Source: Trichoderma breve (Eukaryota > Ascomycota > Sordariomycetes > Hypocreales > Hypocreaceae). Taken from it: 64,000 nt of DNA. The stretch covers positions 6,820,001 through 6,884,000 of the forward strand of contig NC_079232.1 in NCBI RefSeq assembly GCF_028502605.1. Reading direction: 5' to 3'. The notes under the pieces were generated by a model. It made no database searches and was not told where the DNA came from. It saw only the letters and a list, made by a program, of their open reading frames with translations. Positions 43,209 through 52,282 of the stretch are shown one piece after another. The translations under genes and the position numbers were made by a program. The first letter of the stretch is position 1. Each line of letters begins with the position of its first letter.

Positions 43209-45470
43209 TCAAATCCCATCCCTGAAATCCAGGTCTTGTAAAAATCGTTGCGGTTCTGGAATCTCGTCTATACACTTGAGATTGCCGCTTTGGAGACTCC
43301 ACGTCTCTTGCATGCCATGAGTAGAGGACAGCATACTGTGGAATGCGTCGTGTGCGTCGTCGACACTCGAGGCAGTAGAGGCCAGCTCAGGCAACAAGGA
43401 CAATGGAGAATCATCCCATGCCCAAGAAGAAGCCAGAAGACTACCATCCAAATTCCCTGTCTCTGCTCCTGTGCGGGATCCGATAATATTGCTCGGTGCC
43501 CCTTGTTGAGAATCTTGTCGCAGAATATGAACAGTTCCCATATATGGAAACTCCATTTCGATGTTGCCTGCTTCTTCTCGAACAGTGCACTCCATTTCCA
43601 TCACCTCGCTGGGCTCGCTCCATGCCCTGTAACCCAACCCATCTGCAGCAGATGCCTCAATAGCGCTTAATTTCTTCAAGGCTTGTGCCGCAGAGGCACA
43701 CAGAACATCATCATGTTTATGAGACACAATGTCCAAGCTGCTGATAGCGCGCTCAACTAGCAGCAAATCTCCTGGACGTTGATGGTCAACAGTATTCTCG
43801 CGGCCTAGGCGATGACTGTCTAAGTGGGACAGCAGAAGAGTCAGAGCAGAAAGAATGATTTTGAGAGAGTTTCCGCGGTTCGAAGGTGTCACGCGGTTGC
43901 GACCGATCGGGACAATAGAGCGGGTGAGTAGTTCGCGGCTTGCAAACATGGCGGAGATTTTAGAATTTGTATAGTCTGGCGTTGCCTCGTCGGTAAGACA
44001 ATCTCTGATACGCGGCAAAACATATGGTAGGTGAAGTAACAGCACAAGATTGTAGTAATGTAATTGAAGAACGACCTTGACAGTCATGTCCTTTAGCTCT
44101 GCATTCGTATTCGCATCTTTGAGTCGTGGAAAAGCCCACCAATCTGCGGGAAAAGATCGCGCCGCCTGCTTCAACTCGTAATCGATGTCTTTGGTCTCGT
44201 TGTAATGGTTATAGAAGAGCTCGTCTGTCAGTTGCCCGTGTTGCATCAATTCGTTTCTAGATATGATGCGACTTGTAAGAACGGCCTGAATGCGCTCCAT
44301 TTTCTCATGAGGCTCTGTTGGCACGAAGTCTTGCATAAAACTATCATCTTTAACGGACATTGGAAGGCAGAGCACCAAAGCCATATAACGATCCATGAAT
44401 ATGAGCCGAAACCATAGAGTCTTGAGGCATATTGGTGTTTGGCCATTGGTAGCTTTGCGTTGCTTATTTTGTCGCCGTACCTGTGGTATGTGCAGGCCCA
44501 TCAGCTGAGCAATACTCAAGGCTCGGCGGAACACGAGCCATGCCAGTCGCGTCTGGCCTGTAGAAACATGGTATAAACCTTCGAGCATCAAAGTCTCTAT
44601 CCCTTCAGGCGAGACGACAAGCGCGTCTTGTGAGGTGACGTAGCGGGAAGCAGCCTCAAAATATTGGTCTGCAACGTCAGTATTGGAGCGATCAAGGCAC
44701 AATTCGGAAATATCAGATGTTCGTTCTGACTGCTGGAGGCAAATGGCGAGTTGAAAGAGGCTCCGGGCCAGGTCAATTGGTTTGGGATTTGGCGTTGAAG
44801 ATGTTGGGTGGGTTATTTGGCGAGGAGGAGCAGCAAGTCGAAAAGGATCAGTGGACAGGCCTCGAAACACATGCATAGACATCATCAACACCTTGTTGTG
44901 ATGCATGATACGAGTGGTGATGCTGACAGACGGGAGGATGGATTGCAATAGGAGAGTGAGTGAACTGCATCGAGGCGAGCCACTAGTTGGGTCTGGCGGG
45001 AGGAAAGATGGATGTGCTGATGAGATCAACGACTTGGATCCATTGTTGAGTGAGGAAGGAGAAATCCTTGCTGGCGCCTTGTCCAACTTGGGGAGGAGCC
45101 TGCGTGGAGGGTTGGAAGAACCTGCCGACCCCTGAACCTGCTGTGCTGGGTCGCTCCGACCTAAGAGGCAATGGTTCGAGGCACTGGGAGTGGTTGACTG
45201 ATGTACAAGTTGATCAACGATGCCCTCGAGGTGTTCCATCCGCTCTCCAGCATTTGCATGATGATTCGGCTGCTCTGCTGCCTGTGTCCCCAAACACTCC
45301 TCAATATGCTGAAGGACGCACTTGGATCCGCGACGCTTACAAGACACGCAGGCGCCTGAGCTGCTCTGCTCAAAATGGCACCGAGTCTTGCGCCGTTTGC
45401 ATTCCCAGCAGCTTGTCGTGCCTCTCCGGAGCTTCCGGCGCTCTATTCTTGCGGGAGTTGATGGGCTCAT
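43209..45470 (-). CDS. Zn2Cys6 transcription factor with fungal_trans domain
   Basis: Nuclear transcription factor of 753 residues, one exon. ATG 45470 (MSPSTPARIE) is chosen since the longer frame starts with TTG. The zinc cluster lies at about residues 20-50: CWECKRRKTRC, then nine residues, CVSC and KRRGSKC, giving six cysteines. A short linker with a predicted coiled coil follows (AGERMEHLEGIVDQLVHQ). The middle region from about 200 to 500 fits the fungal_trans homology domain, with a characteristic LMLEGLYHVSTGQTRLAWLVFRRALSIAQLMGLH core. The C-terminus is acidic with Trp residues (SSWAWDDSPLSLLPEL) and is a plausible activation domain. The gene is convergent with the aldo/keto reductase, whose promoter contains paired CGG elements. 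It may control that reductase or nearby metabolic genes, which is untested. Confidence 0.88.
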   Translation of the reverse strand: MSPSTPARIERRKLRRGTTSCWECKRRKTRCHFEQSSSGACVSCKRRGSKCVLQHIEECLGTQAAEQPNHHANAGERMEHLEGIVDQLVHQSTTPSASNHCLLGRSDPAQQVQGSAGSSNPPRRLLPKLDKAPARISPSSLNNGSKSLISSAHPSFLPPDPTSGSPRCSSLTLLLQSILPSVSITTRIMHHNKVLMMSMHVFRGLSTDPFRLAAPPRQITHPTSSTPNPKPIDLARSLFQLAICLQQSERTSDISELCLDRSNTDVADQYFEAASRYVTSQDALVVSPEGIETLMLEGLYHVSTGQTRLAWLVFRRALSIAQLMGLHIPQVRRQNKQRKATNGQTPICLKTLWFRLIFMDRYMALVLCLPMSVKDDSFMQDFVPTEPHEKMERIQAVLTSRIISRNELMQHGQLTDELFYNHYNETKDIDYELKQAARSFPADWWAFPRLKDANTNAELKDMTVKVVLQLHYYNLVLLLHLPYVLPRIRDCLTDEATPDYTNSKISAMFASRELLTRSIVPIGRNRVTPSNRGNSLKIILSALTLLLSHLDSHRLGRENTVDHQRPGDLLLVERAISSLDIVSHKHDDVLCASAAQALKKLSAIEASAADGLGYRAWSEPSEVMEMECTVREEAGNIEMEFPYMGTVHILRQDSQQGAPSNIIGSRTGAETGNLDGSLLASSWAWDDSPLSLLPELASTASSVDDAHDAFHSMLSSTHGMQETWSLQSGNLKCIDEIPEPQRFLQDLDFRDGI

Positions 45471-46456
45471 TTCGGTGATTTCTTCAAAGAGAAATGAATG
45501 TGCAGTGTGAAGAGTCTCTCCAGACAGAGAAGCAATGCTCAAGAGTGTCTCATCTGGACTCTAGCATTATATCGTCAGGCTAGGCAACGATGACGCTGGC
45601 TCAGAGGCGAAAAGTTGAATCAAGGCTCTAACAGGTGGCATGAACGAGACACAAATGAGTCGCTAATGAAGAAAATTATGAGAAAATTCGGTGGGTTTGG
45701 CAGTCGTACTTACTGTCTTTGGATGATGATGAGAATGAGCAGATTCGAGATGCAGGAAGGAGAGAGTCAGTTGGAGTCGAATGAGGCTTACGTAATGTAT
45801 ACGACAGCCAATGAAAGTGCGTGCATCACTGATCATCGGTTATCGGGACGTGCCTACCCTTTACCACCGATTTACAGCTGCCAAATTTGCTCTACGTACA
45901 AACCAGTCGGAGTAATGAGGTGTAGGTGATGTTTGAGCCTTTGATTCCGATGTAGAAAGATGTTCTAAATCAAGGGTTCCTTGGAAAATTAACAGCAGCG
46001 ATAAAGACGCATTTATTCATATAAGTGATGGTGACTTGATAGCAGCCATAATGCAGTCACTAGAAGGATACGCGATCTGCACAGGATTCACAGGACAGTA
46101 AATAAATCAACAAATGACAAACACTAAACACCGGACACCAGCTAACAGAAGCAATTAACCATGAATAACTTCATAGTAGACAAAAAACCGGCAGTTACCC
46201 GCTGTAGTGAATCGAGATGGCTAGCTTGCGTGATTGAAACCAACTCTGGCATATATTGGCTGATATGGCTCAGCAAGATTCGCTATTTGGATCATTTCTG
46301 CCTAGATAGATGACATCTTGATCATTCATCTGCTCTCGCAAGCCCCGGTATAGCTTTTTGTGTCAGAATTTCACCTTTTCTTGTATTAACCAACAACTCA
46401 TTCAACCACTCGGTTACCTATACTTCGATCAAGCTGCCCATCATTGAGTATCCGCC
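45471..46456. other. Divergent intergenic region, no gene seen
   Basis: Separates the Zn2Cys6 factor (-) from the DUF7924-like gene (+). An open frame at 45615-45929 has no domain. The region from 45950 onward is AT-rich. Nothing else is visible. Confidence 0.45.
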
Positions 46457-47329
46457 ATGTCCACATCGCATCACAAGGATCTGGAGCGACTCCTCATTGA
46501 TGAGAACATCTTTCCTGAGGGGTACCATCATCCAAATGGCCATCCAACCCCCAAACCGAGCAATCTAGACCAAATTTTGGAGGACTTGTCAGTTATGAGA
46601 TACGACATGCGAGACGACTCAACAGCCGAATTCAGAATATTCCAGCAGATGAATAACAGTGTCTCAAGAAGCACAATAATGCGCAGAGTAATTCCAATCC
46701 TTGAGGGCAGTGCAGGCACCGACATCATGAATGACGGCGACATCGAGTTGGATAACTTAGCCCCTCTTGTCGAAGACATCGAAATAGTCCTTCAACCAGA
46801 CTATTTTAATGGAGCTCCTTTTACTGCTGTATATAAGCAAGTAAGAGACGCTCTGGGTGGAATCATCATACCGAGCACAGACATCCGAGTCCCGGTAGCT
46901 CCAAACTTCTTCTTAGAGGTTAGAAGGCCATCCGGGAACGCCGTCACCACAAAGCTAGAAGCATGCTATTACGGAGCATGCGGCGCGCGATTAATGAACG
47001 CAATGCAGAATTATTTCTATGGCGGCGATTACCCATATGACAACTACGCCCATTGTTTCACCGCAACGTATATCAATGGCCTCCTCAAAATCTACGCCCA
47101 TTTTACCACTGCGTCGGCTTCTACTACCGGAGCATCGCCGGCATACCACATGGTCGAACTCAAAGCCTTCAATATGACGAGCACCTACGAGGATTTTATT
47201 GCTGGTTGTGCTGCTTTTCGGAATGCGCGGGATATGGCTGCCAAATTCAGAAACTGCTTCATTGCGCGTGCGAACGAAGAGGTGTCAGAGTATAGATTGG
47301 AGGAAGACGCAAATGAGGTTGCAAATTGA
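46457..47329 (+). CDS. Fungal DUF7924-like protein, possible degenerate PD-(D/E)XK nuclease fold
   Basis: Protein of 290 residues in one exon, from ATG 46457 (MSTSHHKDLERLL). It resembles a large fungal family I recall as DUF7924, often found near NLR and HET genes. The family's most conserved block is present: VPVAPNFFLEVRRPSGNA, then ACYYGACGARLMNAMQNY, a YDNYAHCFTATYINGLLKIYAH strand pair, YHMVELKAFNM and FRNARDMA. The order Asp-x(n)-Glu-x-Lys in relatives (typically FFLEVK) recalls a PD-(D/E)XK nuclease core. Here the Lys is Arg (EVRR), so catalysis may be lost. The N-terminal third is acidic and variable. No signal peptide or membrane segment. Function is unknown; the nuclease-fold idea is inference from pattern only. 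Confidence 0.65.
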   Translation: MSTSHHKDLERLLIDENIFPEGYHHPNGHPTPKPSNLDQILEDLSVMRYDMRDDSTAEFRIFQQMNNSVSRSTIMRRVIPILEGSAGTDIMNDGDIELDNLAPLVEDIEIVLQPDYFNGAPFTAVYKQVRDALGGIIIPSTDIRVPVAPNFFLEVRRPSGNAVTTKLEACYYGACGARLMNAMQNYFYGGDYPYDNYAHCFTATYINGLLKIYAHFTTASASTTGASPAYHMVELKAFNMTSTYEDFIAGCAAFRNARDMAAKFRNCFIARANEEVSEYRLEEDANEVAN

Positions 47330-47645
47330 ACACAACGAAAGAGACTTGTGACCCTTCATGACGAGTGTCTTTGCTTTGGGGATGGGCATATGCATACGCG
47401 AGGTATTCCTATTTGGACTTCAGCCATTCACTCTGATAGACCATATATTCCTCCCATGTCTACTTTACATTACTACAATAAAACTAGGGAAATACTAACT
47501 AACCCCCCAAGTCTGCTCATCCGTAGCTGTATTGAACATACAACAAGTAAACCGTAATCAGTACATTCTGCCGAAATTGGCAATGTCGCAAAAAACTTCA
47601 ATACATGACAACAGTACCTACCTACCTAGCCATCAAATACACACC
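47330..47645. other. Convergent 3' spacer
   Basis: AT-rich spacer between the 3' ends of the DUF7924-like gene (+) and the FG-repeat frame (-). A short CTAC repeat (ACCTACCTACCTAG) lies near 47617-47630. No gene seen. Confidence 0.5.
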
Positions 47646-49262
47646 TCAAAGTAACAGATCCGATGTACTCCCCGAAGCAGCATGCCCCTTTGGAGGAACT
47701 GGTGGCGGAGTACCCTCAATCAGCGTATTCAGTGTCGAAGGCGGAGAAGTCGATCCACTAGATGTCTCCTCCGGGCTTTGAGGCTGTGACGCCGCAGAAC
47801 TTCCAAACGGCGCAGTGTCTTTTACTGGCGGTCGTCTGCCCTGCGCGTAATCTACCAATCTCAGCTCATCAACAGACCAGCTCTTGTAACAGCCATGACA
47901 CGCGATGTTGGCAAACGATAGTATCAGATTCCCTGGGTAACCAGGGTCCTGTTCAAGATAAGCCTGATATGTAAGAATATTCGTGCCGGGAGGATCGTAA
48001 ATGGAATAAGTCGTCCCAAATAAGCCAATGCGACTCGGAGGGCCTACCGTTGAACCGAAAGCTGACGGTGTAGAAGAAGAACCAAATGCTGGTGCAGCAA
48101 CGGCAGGTGTTGTGTTGGAACCAAGATCCGACGGTGTGATAATGGAAGCTGTTGTGGTTGCCGAGTTAAAGGGAGGAGCTGCAGTTGTTGAGCCGAAGAT
48201 TGATGATCTTGTAGAGGGAATGGCAGGCTTTGGGCCAAAGAAAGAGCTTATCTGAGCAGGGGTTGTAGTTGTCATTGAGCCCAAGACTGATGGCGTCGAA
48301 GTACTAGCCGCCGTCGAACCAAAAGCTGATGGAGTAGAAGTAGTCGCTGCAGTCGAACCAAAAGCTGACGGCTTTGAAGTGGTCGCAGCAATTGAACCGA
48401 AGGCCGACGGCGTAGGGGTACTAGTTGCTGTCGAGACAAAAGCTGATGGAGCAGAAGTAGTGGCAGCAGTTGAACCAAAGGCTGAGGGGGTAGAAATAGT
48501 TGCTGCAGTTGAACCAAAAGCTGATATTGTAGAAGTACCAGTTGCCATCGAACCAAAAGCAGACGGCCTAGTAGTGTTCGCAGCAATTGAGCCAAAGGCC
48601 GATGGTGTAGAAGTGGTCGCTGCTGTTGAGCCAAAGGCTGACGTTGTGGAAGTATTCGTTGCTATTGAACCGAATGCCGATGTTGTAGGCGTAGTTCCTG
48701 CCGTCGACCCAAAAGCCGAAGGCTTAGAAGTACTGGTCGCCGTTGAACCAAAAGGCGATGCTGTGGAAGTAGTCGCCGCAGCCGTTGTCGAACCAAAAAC
48801 CGGCAGCTTAGCAGCAGAACCCTGTGCTGCCGCAACGGACCCAAATGCCGAAAGGGGAGACTTCAACGCAGAAACCGAGCCGAATACCGGAGTTGTCGTA
48901 GCCGTCGATGTTGATGTCGTAGTAGAACCAAAGACGGACGATTTAGGAGCAGCCGTCGTGGGTTCCATTCTCATACCAAACGGAAGAGGAGTAGGAGTAG
49001 GAGCTGTAGAAGTCTGGCCTTGCTTGCTCGACTCAGCGGTCGTCGATTGTCCGCTGTTGGTTGAAGATGTAGATGCTGTTGTTGCGGGCTCAAAACTCGC
49101 TAGAAACTTGCTGTTCGGAGCAGCTATTTTTCTTTCTGGCAGAGAAACAGGAGGCAGCTTGACTCGGATCTTTCTCTTAGTAACATCTGTCTCAAGAGCG
49201 TCTGTCTTGGGAGAATCTGTCTTTGGTGCAACTGTCTTTGGCGCATCTCTCTTGGGTGCCAT
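47646..49262 (-). CDS. FG-repeat, nucleoporin-like protein (or C-terminal half of the dynamin gene)
   Basis: An open frame of 538 codons from ATG 49262 (MAPKRDAPKT). Residues 1-50 are basic with PKT-D repeats and KRKIRVKLP, possibly a nuclear signal. Residues about 105-425 are Ser/Thr/Ala-rich with more than 20 FG dipeptides. About twelve consecutive 13-residue units of the type SAFGSTAATTSTP form the centre, as in FG-nucleoporin linkers that bind transport receptors. A short structured segment follows near residues 425-480 (LFGTTYSIYDPP, LSFANIACHGCYKSWSVDELRLVDYAQGRR). Its ELRLxDYxxGRR motif recalls a motif I have seen at the end of fungal FG proteins. The tail is Ser/Pro-rich with PPPVPPKG. 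The ATG is only 36 bp after the dynamin stop codon, an abnormal gap for fungal genes. A 45-nt intron (49275-49319) would join both frames, in which case this is the tail of a 1287-residue fusion. Confidence 0.65.
   Translation of the reverse strand: MAPKRDAPKTVAPKTDSPKTDALETDVTKRKIRVKLPPVSLPERKIAAPNSKFLASFEPATTASTSSTNSGQSTTAESSKQGQTSTAPTPTPLPFGMRMEPTTAAPKSSVFGSTTTSTSTATTTPVFGSVSALKSPLSAFGSVAAAQGSAAKLPVFGSTTAAATTSTASPFGSTATSTSKPSAFGSTAGTTPTTSAFGSIATNTSTTSAFGSTAATTSTPSAFGSIAANTTRPSAFGSMATGTSTISAFGSTAATISTPSAFGSTAATTSAPSAFVSTATSTPTPSAFGSIAATTSKPSAFGSTAATTSTPSAFGSTAASTSTPSVLGSMTTTTPAQISSFFGPKPAIPSTRSSIFGSTTAAPPFNSATTTASIITPSDLGSNTTPAVAAPAFGSSSTPSAFGSTVGPPSRIGLFGTTYSIYDPPGTNILTYQAYLEQDPGYPGNLILSFANIACHGCYKSWSVDELRLVDYAQGRRPPVKDTAPFGSSAASQPQSPEETSSGSTSPPSTLNTLIEGTPPPVPPKGHAASGSTSDLLL
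48250..48720. repeat. 39-bp coding tandem repeat (13-residue FG units), about 12 copies
   Basis: The minus strand encodes about twelve tandem 13-residue units with consensus S-A-F-G-S-(T/I)-A-(A/T)-(T/N)-T-S-(T/K)-P. Several units are identical or nearly so at protein level, while third-codon positions vary. Length variation by unit gain or loss is expected. Confidence 0.85.
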
Positions 49263-49298
49263 CTCGACAAATGCCTCTGGTAAATCTATCTAATTACA

Positions 49299-51616
49299 TT
49301 AGAAAATGTGCGTTCCCACCTCGTCATCAGACAGTTCTTCTGGTAGGGTACCTGAAAAGTCTCTGGGCCGAGAACGCTGGCAGCTTTGCAAACCCGTCTT
49401 CAATTTCTCAATCTCGTCCGCCAGTTGGCTCCTTTCTCTTTTGACTTCGTCCGACTCTTCGACCAGTCTCTTCACAATCTCGTCGCTCATTTGTGTGACG
49501 ACTCTTGCGCTCAAGATGTCGGGGAGCTTTGAGATCAGGCAATTCTCGACAACTAGGTGGACGACGTTATCCGTGAATGTTCGCCGGCTCATCTTAGGTT
49601 GTTAAATGTCAGCACATGAAAGAGTAGAGTTGGTAGGAAGAAGTGTTGACTTACCTGGTAATGTGTCAACATCATGTCAACGGCAATGTCAATACCGAAA
49701 TGGCTATAATTGCTGGTATCGCTTTGAATCAGGACGTTTAAAACATCTTCAGGCTTTAGCATCCGATACTCCGTTGTGTTGTAAGCGATAGAATTTTTAT
49801 CAAGGAGATCTGCAGAATCGGATTTCATGCGCCTAAGTTTGCGCCTCCATACTCCCGCTCGGAATTCTATCTCAAGCGGGATTCCATGTCCGGATGTATA
49901 AGGACGCATAATTTCGTCGAGTTTGTCCTTGAGCGTATTGTTCATTGAATCGAAGAACGGATCTACACACTCGGTCAAGATTGCGTCTCTTGTTCTCTCG
50001 TCGTCTTCCAAGATGTAGTCGAATATCTGATAAATAAACAGTCTCGTTCTCTCTACAACATTGTCTATGTGGCATTGAGCTATGCGTTGCCACGGCTCAG
50101 ACTGGTCTCGGAAAAGCTGCATGATGAAATCGTTGCTCGGTAGCCCAGAGAATTCCGCGCCTTGACTATCCGATGCGAGTGACTCTATCCTGGTAAAGGC
50201 TGTACCTTTGTCTTCTACTACTGAATCTGGAAAGTCGTATAGGTTGAAGTATGAATCGGAATTGATAGGCATATCGCCCAAGGCATCGATCAGCATTTCC
50301 TCGTCAGTTAAACCATTCAATGGGTTCTCTCTGGGCTGAGGTTCGTCCCAGTTCATCTTGTACTTGGCTCCCTTTTCCCTCATCGTAAAGTCAAATACAT
50401 AATTCAAGTTTCGAAGCAATGCTCTCAACTTGCGCAATTTGACTTTGCTGCTTGCTTCTGGGTCTGAGGGGGTAGCGAAGAATGGATCATTATATCTTCC
50501 CTCCACTGCATGCTCTGCCAATTTGTGAAAAGCCGTTGATGTGCTAAGAAGATAATCACGCATCTCGTCGGAAGTGGTCCTCGTTGTTCCCAGCTTTGCG
50601 AGACGCCTTTGGCGATTCTGCAAATTGCCATCAATGTCTCTGATGAGCTCGGGCAGACTGCTCTTGATCTGCTTGAGCAAGGCTAAACCAAGACTTTTCC
50701 GAAGACTTTCCACCCCTCGGTTGCTCAGAGGTAACGCAGACCATGCTCCTGTTTTGAGAAATTTTTCCTCTTCGGCGTCTCTCTGATCAAAGTCTAGCTC
50801 TGCTTCTTTAGGCCCTCGGTTGCGTAAGACATGCCAACCTAGGCGAAGCTGGTGACTGGGCTCTTGCCCTCTCACGAGACGCAGATATTCATCTTCTAGA
50901 TTTGACCCTGGACAGAGATCGACTTTTGTGATGACTCCAATCGTGCGCTCCCTTGCCGTGTCATGCTGGAGAGCCATGTCGAGGATTGCATGCTTGGACA
51001 AAGAGAGGTCTGCCGATACGACCATGAGAATGATGCTGTTTTTCTGTTTCATGTAGTCCCCAACCATATAGTCAACGGTTGCCTTCCATTCTTGAGGTTG
51101 TGACGATGTCCCAGAATGGAATATTCCTGGCAGGTCAACTAGAGTCAGCGACGGAATGTCTGGCCCGGAGATTTCCACTCGTAAAACATGGTTGGAGAAG
51201 CCAGTTGTCTTTCCATCAGAAACACCAATGTGCTTCTTTGCTCTACTGATGATATCGGGCAGTTCCGATCTTTGGAATCCGGTCTCATGAAACGGCATGC
51301 GCGGTTGATTAGCAGCATCAACATCAGTCGCATATCGAATTCTCAAGTCAGTGCTATCTATAGGCGCCCTTCGAAGCACCAGCTCTGTAGGAAACCGAGT
51401 GCAGATGCCATCGCTGACGGGGAAATGAACCCGAGATATCGCTTCTAGAACGGAGCTCTTGCCTGAGCATTGATCGCCCACCACGATGATCTGGGGCAGG
51501 TCGATGCCGGCAATGCTCAAATCTCGAAGGCCATCAATAGTATCGAGAAGTCTTCTTGTTTCTGCATTGTTGAGCTGCTCAGCTGTCGCTGAACCGAGGG
51601 CTGTAGTGTCGCCCAT
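49299..51616 (-). CDS. Dynamin-family (Mx-like) large GTPase
   Basis: Large GTPase of 751 residues in the simple model: exon 1 51616-49655, intron 49593-49654 (GTAAGT to TAAG), exon 2 49592-49299. G1 is GDQCSGKSS at residue 47, the switch-I Thr follows in GICTRFPTELVL, G3 is DLPG near 163 and G4 is TKVD near 235. The GTPase domain is complete. A helical stalk follows (residues about 320-650) and a GED-like coiled coil in exon 2 (MSDEIVKRLVEESDEVKRERSQL). No PH or proline-rich domain is present, as in Mx proteins and the fungal Mx-like dynamins, which oligomerise and hydrolyse GTP on membranes or other assemblies. The stop TAA at 49299-49301 lies just past a GTGGGA donor at 49319. Splicing from there would skip the stop and enter the FG-repeat frame. 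Cellular role unknown; Mx relatives in animals are antiviral. Confidence 0.88.
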
Positions 51617-52282
51617 GATGATGTGGTTGTGGTTTGGAGGAGAGAAAATGGTTGTTTGAGGTAGGATGCGTGCAGCTGAAAGATGGCAGGCAGGGACTGT
51701 TCAGCTCAGAGGGCAGGAACGGGGTCTCGGCCACTTAAGCGCCGAATCCTCTTAGGGACTATAAACAACAGCAAGTTATCTACCTAGTAGGATAAAGTGA
51801 TTTTATTTTATTATTTTCTACTGATATCCGTAGATTATGCAGATGCTGCCTATTGACATGAAAATTGCGCTCTTTATGTGCTACCAACTACTAGCATCTA
51901 CTGCCTGGTAGTAGGCAGCTTAGAAGAGCTTCCTTTCAGTTGAGCTGCTGCCTACCGAGAATACTGGCACATATTCACTGTTTCAGACCAAGAGCTGCCA
52001 CAGCCACCCGCGGCAACATATCAAATAACAGTGACAGGCTGCCTCGTGAAGAAATGTGACCAAAACATGCAACCAGCAGCGAGACCCTGGTCTCCTTCCC
52101 CCCGCTTGAAACAGCTGACCGGGATTGGAATCCGTCGTATCAGCTGTCACATCTGGCGCTAAAGCTGCGGCTGAACAGGTTTGGGGAAGATAATGAGCAG
52201 CGCGTCGAAATGGTGGTGTGTGTTACGAGAACTTGTTCATTAATTTTATCTAGCAAGTAAATCTCTAGCTCTTTAATATCTA
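51617..52282. other. Intergenic region, dynamin promoter, no gene seen
   Basis: Upstream of the dynamin gene (-) and downstream of the GH55 gene (-). It has several copies of CTGCCTA/TAGGCAG-like words, including an inverted repeat CTGCCT-N6-AGGCAG at 51901-51918. No gene. Confidence 0.45.

Noticed and set aside
48379..49293. 304-codon plus-strand frame with VEPKADGVEV repeats
   Set aside because: Mirror of the 39-bp FG-coding repeat on the minus strand; the FG reading is the one with a structured conserved C-terminal segment.
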